A stretch of 64,000 nucleotides of DNA from Xanthobacteraceae bacterium (lineage in GTDB: Bacteria; Pseudomonadota; Alphaproteobacteria; Rhizobiales; Xanthobacteraceae). Positions 43,200 to 51,003 of this stretch are shown one piece after another. The notes under the pieces were generated by a model, which ran no database searches, was not told where the DNA came from, and worked only from the letters and a program-made list of their open reading frames with translations. The position numbers and the translations under genes are program-made. Positions within the stretch are counted from its first letter, which is position 1, and each line of letters starts with the position of its first letter. Location of the stretch: positions 62,001 through 126,000 of the forward strand of contig JASHPW010000016.1 in NCBI GenBank assembly GCA_030037895.1, in the 5' to 3' direction.

Positions 43200-44600
43200 T
43201 CAACTGCGTCGGCGCGAGATCACGTAAGATTCATCGAAGAACCACAAACCGCCGCGCTCGCGCAGCACCGAGCGCGTGGCGTCGATATAACGGCCGTCGG
43301 CCACCACATCGCCCAACCGGTCGTCCTCGACTTGCGCCACGTAGATCGCCGCGTTCCAGGCCGCGAACAACGTCGATGTGCCGATCGATTCGGAGATTTC
43401 CGACGGCAACGTATGCATCACGTAGCGGAACAGCGAGCGGTTGTCGGCGTAGGCGTTGAAGTTGAGGTCGCGGCCGGCCGGCCCGAGCTCGTGCTTCACC
43501 GCCTTGAGGATCTGATGGCGGTCATGGATGAACGGATGATCGTCCGGCCAGACCTTTTGGATGATTTCCATGCCGGGGTCGTGGCCGTGCGAATGGATGG
43601 CGATGAGCCGCCCGCCCGGCCCAAGCGAGCGCGCCAGCGGACCGATCACGCGCTTGGCCTTGAACTCGAGCGAGGCGCGCGCGCGATAGGGTTGCGAGGC
43701 GATGATCAGGTCATAATTGGCGATGGTGCCGCCGGGCTTGGGAATGATCGGATCGAGCAGGAACCGGTGGTCTTCGCGATAAATGACGAGCACCACCGGG
43801 CGCTCGTAGACCGGGTTGCCGGTTTGCGCGCTGACGCCGGCTTTCCAGTTGAGCGCCAGGAAGGGTTCAAGATCGATGATTTGTTGCTCGAAGCGGTGGG
43901 CGGAATTGCCGATGAGCGGCAGCTCGTGCCAGACCAGGCTCGAGGCGGCATTGAGTGACTTGACCGCAAGCCACGGCGCATCCGCATAGGCGAGGTTGGT
44001 GAGCACCAGGACCGTGGCCGGATGCTCGAAAAAGCGGTCCGCCATCCGCTGCAGCGTGAGGCGAACATCTTCGAGGCTGATCTCCTTGCCGACGATGTAG
44101 AACGGCATGTGCGTGAAGCGGTCGTGCATGGCGCGCATCACGCGCACCAGCACCGTGCCGTCGCCGACGCCGGCGTCGAAGACGCGCACCGCCGGCGGGC
44201 GTGGATGGATGTGGGCGAGCTCGTCGCCGACGCGGTTCGCCACCTCCCACTTCTCGCTGCAGGTATTGACGAAAAGGAGATACTTTTGCCGGTTGTCGAA
44301 GAAGCGGAAGTTGCGCTGCGGGTCGCCTGGCTTGGTCAAGGCTGCAACCGGGATTGGCGCCAGCGCCGCCGGCCGCGCCTCGTGCGCGCGCTCAATGACG
44401 ATGGGCCGTGGCCCTTGAGGTGGGTGGGCGGTCATGAAATTATGGATGCGATCGAGCGTGTCGGTGGTGATGCGCCCGCCATTGCGCAGGCGCGAGGTGA
44501 GTTTGCCGTCATTGACGGCGCGCCGCCCGAACGTCGATTCGGCGAGGCCCGTCTGCCGACAATAGTCCGAGATTTCCTGGATCAATTGCTGGGCGTTCAT
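43200..44600 (-). CDS. HTH-domain protein fused to a SAM-dependent methyltransferase-like domain
   Basis: A 466-residue two-part protein. Residues 10-56 (STFGRRAVNDGKLTSRLRNGGRITTDTLDRI) look like a compact Cro/XRE-type helix-turn-helix. After a Pro-rich linker, FRFFDNRQKYLLFVNTCSEKWEVANRV leads to a Rossmann methyltransferase core. Motif I is VRVFDAGVGDGTVLVRVMR (139-157). A motif-IV-like strand and loop reads YDLIIASQPYRAR, reminiscent of the NPPY/SPPY loop of amino-group methyltransferases, and the late strand is GPGGRLIAIHSHGHDPG. I do not recognise a characterised family. It heads an operon with a MetF-like gene, a second methyltransferase and a CMD protein. A perfect palindrome lies about 150 bases upstream. 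Confidence 0.7.
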   Translation of the reverse strand: MNAQQLIQEISDYCRQTGLAESTFGRRAVNDGKLTSRLRNGGRITTDTLDRIHNFMTAHPPQGPRPIVIERAHEARPAALAPIPVAALTKPGDPQRNFRFFDNRQKYLLFVNTCSEKWEVANRVGDELAHIHPRPPAVRVFDAGVGDGTVLVRVMRAMHDRFTHMPFYIVGKEISLEDVRLTLQRMADRFFEHPATVLVLTNLAYADAPWLAVKSLNAASSLVWHELPLIGNSAHRFEQQIIDLEPFLALNWKAGVSAQTGNPVYERPVVLVIYREDHRFLLDPIIPKPGGTIANYDLIIASQPYRARASLEFKAKRVIGPLARSLGPGGRLIAIHSHGHDPGMEIIQKVWPDDHPFIHDRHQILKAVKHELGPAGRDLNFNAYADNRSLFRYVMHTLPSEISESIGTSTLFAAWNAAIYVAQVEDDRLGDVVADGRYIDATRSVLRERGGLWFFDESYVISRRRS

Positions 44601-44960
44601 GGCAAGACGCCGCTCCCTCGGTAGCCGCGCGACGCGGTCGTCAGCAAGGGCGGCGCGCGGTCGCTGTCAGATTCTTTTTGGCGCGTTGGCGCGGTATTTA
44701 CGGTCCCAGCGAACCAATCCGCGCGGCCAGGGTCAACCACAAAATAGCCCACTATTGTAGTGGGCAATATGATGGGACATATCCCTAAATCAACGGACAC
44801 ATTTCGGTCGCGGCGCATCGGCACGTTCCCGCCGCATGGCCAAATGGCCGCGAACGAGGCGTTGCGCGCAGCGGCGAGCGCCGCCGTCCGCTCCCGGCCG
44901 GCGCGCTTCTGCGCGTTGAAACGTTGATGTATCGTCCGCTCTCGGGGACGGGATCGAGTG
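44601..44960. other. divergent regulatory region upstream of the HTH-methyltransferase operon
   Basis: 360 bases between the minus-strand HTH-methyltransferase gene and a plus-strand hypothetical gene, with visibly lower GC in the middle. On the minus strand TTGACC (forward GGTCAA at 44731-44736) could serve as a -35 box, though no clear -10 was found. The palindrome at 44747-44765 sits just upstream of it. Confidence 0.4.
44747..44765. promoter_or_regulatory. perfect palindrome GCCCACTA-TTG-TAGTGGGC, candidate operator
   Basis: 8-bp arms with a 3-base centre, in AT-richer surroundings in the divergent gap. On the minus strand it lies 11 bases upstream of a TTGACC box, an arrangement suiting an activator or autoregulator. 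The N-terminal HTH of the downstream protein is an obvious candidate binder (inference). Confidence 0.5.
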
Positions 44961-45545
44961 ATGTGGGGCAGAAAGCGCAAGTCCGCCGTGTCGGCCGGCG
45001 CAGCCGAGGCGCGCTCGCCGTTGAAAGCGGCGGTGCACGAGGCGCGCATCGAGGCGGCCGAGCGCACCAGCGTCGTCGTCGATTTGCGCGACGCGGAAGT
45101 CGCCCGTCTCGAGCTCCTGAACGAGGCGCTGGATTCGATTTTTGCCGAGCTGCCGTCGGATGCCGGCGAGTTGTTTGACCGCGGAATAAGCCGCGGTGAC
45201 ACGCCGCGGCTGTGGATCGATGCCGTCGCGCATATCGCCATGGGGCGCGACAAGCGCATCTACCGTTTCCTGCACGATACCCGCATCGGCCGCCGCGTGC
45301 TCGCCGAGTCGCACGAGATTCCGGAAATGGTGAAGGCGATCACCGCCTATGTGGCGCGGCGCCTCGTCGAGCGCGAGCGGGCGCTTGACGACAATCCCGA
45401 TTTCATCACCCGCGTTGGCGGGCGTGCGGCCGCGCGCGCGCGCGGCCGCCGGCGCCGGCGGGCGTTTCGCACATTCCTTTTCGGCTTCATGCTGGGCCTG
45501 CTCACGCTCCTTGCCGCCGCGATATTCCTGGCGAACCGATTTTAG
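44961..45545 (+). CDS. hypothetical protein with C-terminal membrane anchor
   Basis: A 194-residue protein of unknown function. The N-terminal 25 residues are basic and the middle is helical and charged (AAERTSVVVDLRDAEVARLELLNEALDSIFAELP, then LWIDAVAHIAMGRDKRIYRFLHDTRIGRRVLAESHEIPEMVKAI). An Arg-rich stretch (RAAARARGRRRRRAFRT) precedes a single C-terminal membrane helix (FLFGFMLGLLTLLAAAIFLANRF), so the protein is probably tail-anchored with its bulk in the cytoplasm. The pattern resembles uncharacterised proteins of Hyphomicrobiales. It is divergent from the HTH-methyltransferase gene. Confidence 0.7.
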   Translation: MWGRKRKSAVSAGAAEARSPLKAAVHEARIEAAERTSVVVDLRDAEVARLELLNEALDSIFAELPSDAGELFDRGISRGDTPRLWIDAVAHIAMGRDKRIYRFLHDTRIGRRVLAESHEIPEMVKAITAYVARRLVERERALDDNPDFITRVGGRAAARARGRRRRRAFRTFLFGFMLGLLTLLAAAIFLANRF

Positions 45546-45569
45546 CGCCGGGCTGCGCGACCACGGAAT

Positions 45570-46451
45570 TTAGCGAAGGGGTTGCCGCGCGACCTCCTGC
45601 ACGGCGCCATCGGCGCCGCGCTGGCGCGCAATCATCTCGCAGTGCCAGCTGTGTTCCTCGCCGTCGATGTGAAAGAGATTGTAACCGCCGGCATCCTCGC
45701 CGCCATGCGGCGCGCGCGCCGAAGCCGACGGCGCGCCGACGGCGGGGATCGCCTCGCCGCGCGGGCCATCGAGCCAGACGATCGAGCAGCGGTGATCGTG
45801 GCCGTGGAGCACGAGTTCGGCGCCCTTCTCGGCAAGCACGGCGCGAAATTCGGCGGCATCGGTCAATCGCCGCAACCAATGACTTACCGTGCTCACCGGC
45901 GGGTGATGGATGAGGACCACGCGGAACGATCCCCTGGTTTGATCGAGCGCCGCGGCAAAGAGAGAAAGCTGCTCGGCGCCGAGCTGGCCGGTGGCCAGCA
46001 ATGGCGCGGTCGGCAGCGCCGAACAGAGCGCGATCAGCGCGACGCCGCCGCGCCGACGCACGAAGGGAAACGGCGCGCGCGTCTCTTCGGTGTCGTCGCG
46101 CAGGTAATCGTCCCAGAATTCAAACGGCCAGCGCCGAGCTTGAGCCACGTAGATGTCGTGGTTGCCGGGAATCACGGTGACATCAGGCGGGCGCCCGAGG
46201 GTCGCGAGCCATGCGCGCGCCCGCGCGTATTCGGCCGGAAGCGACAGGTTGACCAGGTCGCCGGTCACCGCAATGTGGTCGACCGGGCACGCCTGCAGAT
46301 CGCGGGTTACCGCGTCGAGAGCATCGACGCGGTGGATGTTCTTCCGTTTGCGCTGCCAATTGATGAAGCCGAGCCCGCGCTTGCCGGCAAGCTCGAAAAG
46401 CTCCGGTCGCGACGGCAAATGCAGGTCGGAAATGTGGGCAAGCACGAACAT
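45570..46451 (-). CDS. calcineurin-like metallophosphoesterase
   Basis: A 293-residue class III cyclic-nucleotide-phosphodiesterase-like enzyme. All metal-binding blocks of the family are present: D-x-H in AHISDLHLP, GD in AVTGDLVNLS, GNHD in VIPGNHDIYV, the single His in VLIHHPPV, and GHDH in LVLHGHDHRCS. The overall form is like CpdA/Icc enzymes (cAMP phosphodiesterase), but broader phosphoesterase activity is possible. It lies 68 bases after mbfA on the same strand. Confidence 0.87.
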   Translation of the reverse strand: MFVLAHISDLHLPSRPELFELAGKRGLGFINWQRKRKNIHRVDALDAVTRDLQACPVDHIAVTGDLVNLSLPAEYARARAWLATLGRPPDVTVIPGNHDIYVAQARRWPFEFWDDYLRDDTEETRAPFPFVRRRGGVALIALCSALPTAPLLATGQLGAEQLSLFAAALDQTRGSFRVVLIHHPPVSTVSHWLRRLTDAAEFRAVLAEKGAELVLHGHDHRCSIVWLDGPRGEAIPAVGAPSASARAPHGGEDAGGYNLFHIDGEEHSWHCEMIARQRGADGAVQEVARQPLR

Positions 46452-46519
46452 CGCCGGATGATGATACGCGATTCATCGGCGCAACAGCGGATTGTAATGT
46501 CGCGCCGCCCCGATGGAGG

Positions 46520-47473
46520 TCATGAACTGCCGATGAGAATGCCGGCGACGAAGACGAGCACGCCGCCGACGACGACCTGGAACGCCGCGTGCAGGAAGGG
46601 CGTATCCATATAGCGCGTGCGGATCCAGGAGATGACGGCCAGTTCGACCGCGACCACGGCGAACGCGAGCGCGGTCGCAATATAGAAGTGGGGAATGAGA
46701 TAGGGCAGGGCGTGGCCGAGGCCGCCGAGCGCGGTCATGACGCCGCACACCGCGCCCCGCACCACGGGCGCGCCGCGGCCGGTGAGCGAGCCGTCGTCCG
46801 ACAAGGCTTCGGCAAAGCTCATGGAGATGCCGGCGCCGATGGCGGCGGCTAGTCCGACCAGGAAGGTCGACCAGGTATTATGCGTGGCGAAGGCGGCGGC
46901 GAAGAGGGGAGCGAGCGTCGAGACCGAGCCGTCCATGAGGCCGGCGAGCCCGGGCTGCACGTATTGCAGCATGAACACGCGCCGCGCCGTCTGATCCTCG
47001 GCTGCGCGCACTTGCGGCGTGAGCTTTGCGCCAAGCTCGTGGGCGAGCTTCCCGTGTTTGTCCTCGGCGGCGGCAAGGCGGCTCAGCAAATCCCGTATGG
47101 CCTCGTCGCGCGCCGACCGAGCCGCACGCCGGTAGAAGCGGGCGGTTTCATACTCCATTTCTTCCGCGAAATTGCGCACGGCGTCGAGCCCGAGCGGGCG
47201 GTTGAGCCAGATCGGGCGGCGCGCGACGAAGCCCTTCACGTCTTGCCGCCGGATGAGCGGGAGAAAATCGCCGAATTTCTTGCGGTAGACGTCAAGCAAC
47301 ATTTCGCGATGGCCGATCTCCTCCGCGGCCATCTCGTCGTACATCGCCGCCGTGTCCGGATAGGAGGGGCGCAGCCCGCCTGCAAACGAGCGGTAGATGC
47401 GGTTGTCCTCGTCTTCGTTGGAGATGGCGAGCGCAAGAATTTCCTGCTCGGTCAAATCGGCAAAGCGTTTCAC
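46520..47473 (-). CDS. mbfA: membrane-bound ferritin/iron exporter MbfA
   Basis: About 317 residues. An N-terminal erythrin/ferritin-like di-iron domain has the Glu and ExxH ligands in ISNEDEDNRIYRSFAGGL, EMAAEEIGHREMLLDVY, EEMEYETARFYRRA and AAEDKHGKLAHELG. A C-terminal VIT1-type membrane domain (from about residue 170; GLAGLMDGSVSTLAPLFAAAFATHNT, SFAEALSDDGSLTGRG) follows. In Bradyrhizobium and Agrobacterium this fusion exports iron and protects against iron/peroxide stress under Irr control. The GTG at 47473 was chosen because MbfA proteins start near KRFADL and GAGG lies eight bases upstream; the longer ATG start (47509) would abut the ICE box. Confidence 0.92.
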   Translation of the reverse strand: MKRFADLTEQEILALAISNEDEDNRIYRSFAGGLRPSYPDTAAMYDEMAAEEIGHREMLLDVYRKKFGDFLPLIRRQDVKGFVARRPIWLNRPLGLDAVRNFAEEMEYETARFYRRAARSARDEAIRDLLSRLAAAEDKHGKLAHELGAKLTPQVRAAEDQTARRVFMLQYVQPGLAGLMDGSVSTLAPLFAAAFATHNTWSTFLVGLAAAIGAGISMSFAEALSDDGSLTGRGAPVVRGAVCGVMTALGGLGHALPYLIPHFYIATALAFAVVAVELAVISWIRTRYMDTPFLHAAFQVVVGGVLVFVAGILIGSS

Positions 47474-47513
47474 GGGCGTCGCCTCGATCGCTTGATAAGA
47501 TCCTCGCATATAT

Positions 47514-47529
47514 TTTAGAACGATTCTAG
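47514..47529. promoter_or_regulatory. iron control element (ICE, Irr-binding site) upstream of mbfA
   Basis: TTTAGAACGATTCTAG contains the perfect arms TAGAA/TTCTA around CGA and matches the alphaproteobacterial ICE pattern TTTAGAA-N3-TTCTAAA. It lies about 40 bases before the mbfA GTG, which suits direct Irr repression of mbfA under low iron. It may also affect the divergent Nudix gene. Confidence 0.8.
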
Positions 47530-47663
47530 TCTAGGGCAGAGCCACCCGCGCGCCAATCTGGCGGCCATTTGGCGGACTTGTCGGCGCGCGCGAACAGCGG
47601 CTTGCGTGTTTCTGTGTGATCGGTTGGCGTATCCTCGTTGCACCCGGCGGACGGAGGAATTTT

Positions 47664-48209
47664 ATGCGGGAGGCGCTGCGGCTGTCGGCACACTCGACGC
47701 GGCGACGGCATGGGAACTCATTGCCCATGGCGGTCGAAACCCTTCGCCGACCTTTCGAGCCGGCGCTGCGGCGCGTCCTGCATCTTTATTGGCGCTTCGC
47801 GCGCGGGCTCACCCTCGGCGTGCGCGCCCTTGTCATCGATGGGCAGGGCCGCGTGTTCCTGGTCAAGCACAGCTACATTGCCGGCTGGCATTTGCCGGGC
47901 GGCGGCGTCGAAGTCGGCGAAACGCTCGCCGGCGCGCTCGCGCGCGAATTGCGCGAGGAGGGCAATATCGAACTTGACGGCCCGCCGCCGCTCTTTGCGG
48001 TCTATTTCAATCGACGCGTCTCGCGGCGCGACCATGTCGCGCTCTATGTCGTGCGCGCGTTCCGCCAGAGTTCGCCGCCGCGGCCGAACCGCGAGATCGT
48101 GGCGCATGGGTTCTTCGCGCCCGACTCGCTGCCCGAGGAGACGACCCGCGCGACGCGCGCGCGCATCGCCGAGGTGCTCGCCGGGGGCGCTGCCGCCGAA
48201 CTCTGGTGA
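47664..48209 (+). CDS. Nudix hydrolase
   Basis: A 181-residue Nudix-fold pyrophosphohydrolase. The Nudix box reads GGGVEVGETLAGALARELREEGNIE, matching G-x5-E-x7-RE-U-x-EE-x-G-U. It is preceded by GVRALVIDGQGRVFLVKHSYIAGWHLPG, the usual beta-strand leading into the box. GGAGG lies six bases before the ATG at 47664. An internal ATG at 47727 would give a shorter protein starting nearer the conserved fold. Substrate unknown (NDP-sugar, dinucleotide or oxidised nucleotide). Confidence 0.85.
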   Translation: MREALRLSAHSTRRRHGNSLPMAVETLRRPFEPALRRVLHLYWRFARGLTLGVRALVIDGQGRVFLVKHSYIAGWHLPGGGVEVGETLAGALARELREEGNIELDGPPPLFAVYFNRRVSRRDHVALYVVRAFRQSSPPRPNREIVAHGFFAPDSLPEETTRATRARIAEVLAGGAAAELW

Positions 48210-48346
48210 TGCTCGCGCGCGCGCAACCGCCGCGCTTTCGCGGCGCGTGATCCGGTCATTTAGTTGCGGCATGGCCTGCAACCACCCTGCGGCGGCGCGC
48301 GTTGGAAGGCGTGGGCGGGCGTGGGAGTGGCAGAAGGAGAGACTCG

Positions 48347-48655
48347 ATGCGGAAGAACATCATTGCGGTCGCCGCGGCCGTCATGCTCGGCATGGCGACG
48401 ATGACCACCGGCGCAATGGCTTTAGGGCATGGCGGTGGCCACGGCGGGTTTGGCGGCCATGGCGGTCATTTTGCCGGCGGCCATTGGGGGGGCGGCGGCC
48501 ATTGGGGCGGCGGTTATGGACGCGGCGGTCGCTTTGGCAGAGGTTTTGGGCCCGGTTTCGGCGGCCTCTATCTCTATGGCGGCGGCTGGCCCTACTACTG
48601 CTCCAATGGGCCGTATTATTACCCCTACGGCAACTGCTACGGCTACGGATGGTGA
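48347..48655 (+). CDS. glycine/histidine/tyrosine-rich small secreted protein (copy 1)
   Basis: 102 residues. The signal peptide (MRKNIIAVAAAVMLGMATMTTGAMA) is followed by a Gly/His repeat region (GHGGGHGGFGGHGGHFAGGHWGGGGHWGG), a Gly/Arg/Phe part and a Tyr/Pro/Cys-rich end (YYCSNGPYYYPYGNCYGYGW). AAGGAGAG precedes the ATG. It shares signal peptide, composition and C-terminus with the next gene, so the two are tandem duplicates. The His content could bind metals. The mature part has no defined domain. Confidence 0.75.
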   Translation: MRKNIIAVAAAVMLGMATMTTGAMALGHGGGHGGFGGHGGHFAGGHWGGGGHWGGGYGRGGRFGRGFGPGFGGLYLYGGGWPYYCSNGPYYYPYGNCYGYGW

Positions 48656-48822
48656 CGCCGGCGCCGCTTCTCAAGCCACGGGAGGTTTCATTGATGCGTC
48701 GCGCTCCGCGCTATGGAGCGCGGCGCGTTCACTTTAACGCGAATTCGCTGCGGCACAGCTATGGTTTGCAACCGCCGCGGTGCTAGAAACCCGCTACGGG
48801 GCGTTGCAATGGAGAGACTTCA

Positions 48823-49188
48823 ATGCGGACGAAGATTCTTGCGCTTGCGGCCGCCCTCGCGCTCGGCGCGGCGACAATGACGACCGGCACAGTGGCGTTC
48901 GGTCGTGGTGGTGGCCACGGAGGTGGCGGCGGTGGCGGCGGCGGGTTTGGCGGCCATGGCGGCGGCTTTGGCCGCGGTGGTTTCGGAGGCGGCTACGGCC
49001 GTGGCGGCTATGGCAGAGGATACGGCAGAGGCTATGGCTGGGGTTGGGGCGGCTACGGCCTGGGCCTCGGCCTCTATGCCTGGGGCTACCCCTATGCCTA
49101 CGGCTGGTGCGGACCTTACGGTCCCTACGGTCCCTATTACGGCTACGGCTGCTCCCCCTACTACCGCTACTACGGCTACGGCTGGTAG
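48823..49188 (+). CDS. glycine/tyrosine-rich small secreted protein (copy 2)
   Basis: 121 residues. Signal peptide MRTKILALAAALALGAATMTTGTVAFG aligns with copy 1 through the ATMTTG segment. The mature region is Gly-rich repeats (GGGGGGGFGGHGGGFGRGG, then GYGRGGYGRGYGRGYGWGWGG) and ends in Tyr/Pro/Cys segments with the same YGYGW terminus. It has fewer His and more Arg and Tyr than copy 1. Both have similar leader sequences before the ATG (GGAGAG..CT..ATGCGG). Probably periplasmic or envelope-associated. Confidence 0.75.
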   Translation: MRTKILALAAALALGAATMTTGTVAFGRGGGHGGGGGGGGGFGGHGGGFGRGGFGGGYGRGGYGRGYGRGYGWGWGGYGLGLGLYAWGYPYAYGWCGPYGPYGPYYGYGCSPYYRYYGYGW

Positions 49189-49263
49189 CCGCCGGATCGA
49201 GCGGCGGCGGGTACGCCTCGCGCTCCCGCCGCCGGTCGGGTGCGGCGCGTCGTTGCCGTTCGC

Positions 49264-50238
49264 TCAGCCGAATCGGCCGCGATCGTGCGGCTGCGCGAAA
49301 TCGATCGCCGGCCCGATCGGCACGATGCCGGTCGGATTGATGCCGCGGTGGCTGCCGTAATAGTGCCGCTTGATATGATCGAGACTGACGGTCTCGGCGA
49401 CGCCGGGCACCTGATAGAGATCGCGCAGATAGTTCCAGAGATTTGGATAGTCGATGATGCGCCGCAAATTGCACTTGAAGTGGCTGTAATAAACCGCGTC
49501 GAAGCGGACGAGCGTCGTGAACAGCCGCCAGTCGGCCTCGGTGATCTGCCGCCCGGCCAGATAGCGCCGGCGCGACAGTCGCTCCTCGATCTGGTCGAGC
49601 GTGGCGAAGAGAGCGCGCGCGGCTTGTTCGTAGGCGGCCTGCGTGGTGGCGAAGCCGGCGCGATAGACGCCGTCGTTGACGTTCGGATAGACGATGTCGT
49701 TGATGCGGTCGATCTCGGCGCGCAGTTCGGCCGGATAATAGTCGGTCCGCACGTCGGTGAATGCGTCGAACGCGGAATTGAGCATGCGGATGATTTCGGA
49801 GGATTCGTTGTTGACGACGGCGCGCCGCTTCTTGTCCCACAGAACCGGCACGCTGACGCGGCCGGTATAGTGCGGATCGGCCAGGAGGTAGATGTCGGCG
49901 AGCGTCGACTTGCCGTTGACGCTGTCGAGCGTCGCGCCCGGCTCGGTGCCGAATTCCCAGCCCCTCTTGCCGAGGAGCGCGACGGTCACAGAGACGGAGA
50001 TCACGTCCTCGAGCTTCTTGAGCTTGCGGAAGATGAGCGTGCGGTGCGCCCACGGGCAGGCGAGCGAGACATAGAGGTGATAGCGGCCCGCCTCGGCGGG
50101 GAATCCGCCCTGGCCGGTCGGGCCGGGGCTGCCGTCGGCGGTGACGTAGTCGTGGTAGGCCGTGGCCTGATGTTGGAAATGACCATCCTTGGTGCGCGAA
50201 ATATCCTCTTGCCAGGCGCCGTCGACGAGCAGTCCCAT
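49264..50238 (-). CDS. glutathionyl-hydroquinone reductase (xi-class GST, YqjG/PcpF type)
   Basis: A 324-residue xi-class glutathione transferase that reduces glutathionyl-hydroquinones. The catalytic cysteine is in LYVSLACPWAHRTLIFRKLK near residue 63. The class-specific VPVLWDKKRRAVVNNESSEIIRMLNSAFD and the C-terminal VRFDAVYYSHFKCNLRRIIDYPNLWNYLRDLYQ follow, then SHRGINPTGIVPIGP. The length equals E. coli YqjG (about 328). GGAG lies six bases before the ATG at 50238. A tandem direct repeat lies just upstream. Confidence 0.92.
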   Translation of the reverse strand: MGLLVDGAWQEDISRTKDGHFQHQATAYHDYVTADGSPGPTGQGGFPAEAGRYHLYVSLACPWAHRTLIFRKLKKLEDVISVSVTVALLGKRGWEFGTEPGATLDSVNGKSTLADIYLLADPHYTGRVSVPVLWDKKRRAVVNNESSEIIRMLNSAFDAFTDVRTDYYPAELRAEIDRINDIVYPNVNDGVYRAGFATTQAAYEQAARALFATLDQIEERLSRRRYLAGRQITEADWRLFTTLVRFDAVYYSHFKCNLRRIIDYPNLWNYLRDLYQVPGVAETVSLDHIKRHYYGSHRGINPTGIVPIGPAIDFAQPHDRGRFG

Positions 50239-50265
50239 TGTCATCTCCGCTGAAACGTCGCTCCG

Positions 50266-50295
50266 CAATGTAATCGTTCTCAATGTAATCATTCC
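50266..50295. promoter_or_regulatory. tandem 15-bp direct repeat upstream of the hydroquinone reductase gene
   Basis: CAATGTAATCGTTCT followed directly by CAATGTAATCATTCC (13 of 15 identical), 28 to 57 bases before the reductase start on its 5' side. The position suits an operator or promoter element responding to quinone or redox stress; the binding protein is unknown. Confidence 0.5.
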
Positions 50296-50384
50296 CAAGG
50301 CCGGTGTTGAGGTGCGCCCGACCGCGCCTGAACGACCGGGCTTCGGCTGGACCTCGCTCGGCCCGAATGCTAGGCGGCGGCGCC

Positions 50385-50891
50385 ATGACCGATGTTGCGC
50401 CGACCATTTTGCCGGAGACGGAGGACGACGCGCCGGCGATCGAACGCCTGCATGAGCGCACCTTCGGTCCGGGCCGCTACGCCAAGACCGCCTACCGCTT
50501 GCGCGAGCGCGTGGCCCACCTCCTCGACACGTCGTTCATCGCGCGCATCGGCACGCTGCTCGTCGGCTCGGTCCGGCTGTCCCCGGTGCGCATCGGCGAG
50601 ACCAAGGCGCTGCTGCTCGGTCCGCTCACCGTGGAGCCGGCGTTCCGCGAGCGCGGCGTCGGTCAGGCCTTGATTGCGCACGCGCTCGCGGCGGCGCGCG
50701 CCAAGGGCCACCGGCTGGTGATCCTGGTCGGCGACGAGCCCTATTACGGCAAATGCGGGTTCAAGCGCATTCCGCCGGGCCGCGCGGTCATGCCGGGGCC
50801 GGTCGATCCGGCGCGGCTTTTGATCGCCGAACTGGTCGATGGCGCTTTCGACGGCGTGTGCGGACCGGTCCGGCCGGAATGGGACGTCTGA
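50385..50891 (+). CDS. GNAT-family N-acetyltransferase (YhbS-like)
   Basis: 168 residues. The fold is seen from TILPETEDDAPAIERLHERTFGPGRYAKTAYRLRE through LLLGPLTVEPAFRERGVGQALIAHALAAARAKGHRLVILVGDEPYYGKCGFKRIP. The R-E-R-G-V-G pyrophosphate loop and the EPYYGKCGF segment are typical of the YhbS-like N-acetyltransferases of alphaproteobacteria. It is divergent from the hydroquinone reductase. Acceptor unknown. Confidence 0.85.
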   Translation: MTDVAPTILPETEDDAPAIERLHERTFGPGRYAKTAYRLRERVAHLLDTSFIARIGTLLVGSVRLSPVRIGETKALLLGPLTVEPAFRERGVGQALIAHALAAARAKGHRLVILVGDEPYYGKCGFKRIPPGRAVMPGPVDPARLLIAELVDGAFDGVCGPVRPEWDV

Positions 50892-51003
50892 TGTCGGATG
50901 TAATGCGGCCTAGATGGAGAGGAGCGAAATTCGCGATTCGCAATTCCCCTCATGTTCCGCTCGGGCTTTGCTTTGCGATGCCGCGCTCAAGACTCGGCGG
51001 CAT

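Noticed and set aside
48900-49190. Regularly repeated GGC-rich DNA resembling a repeat array
   Set aside because: The repetition is explained by Gly/Tyr codons of a secreted protein in one open frame. There are no uniform repeat/spacer units, so it is not CRISPR.
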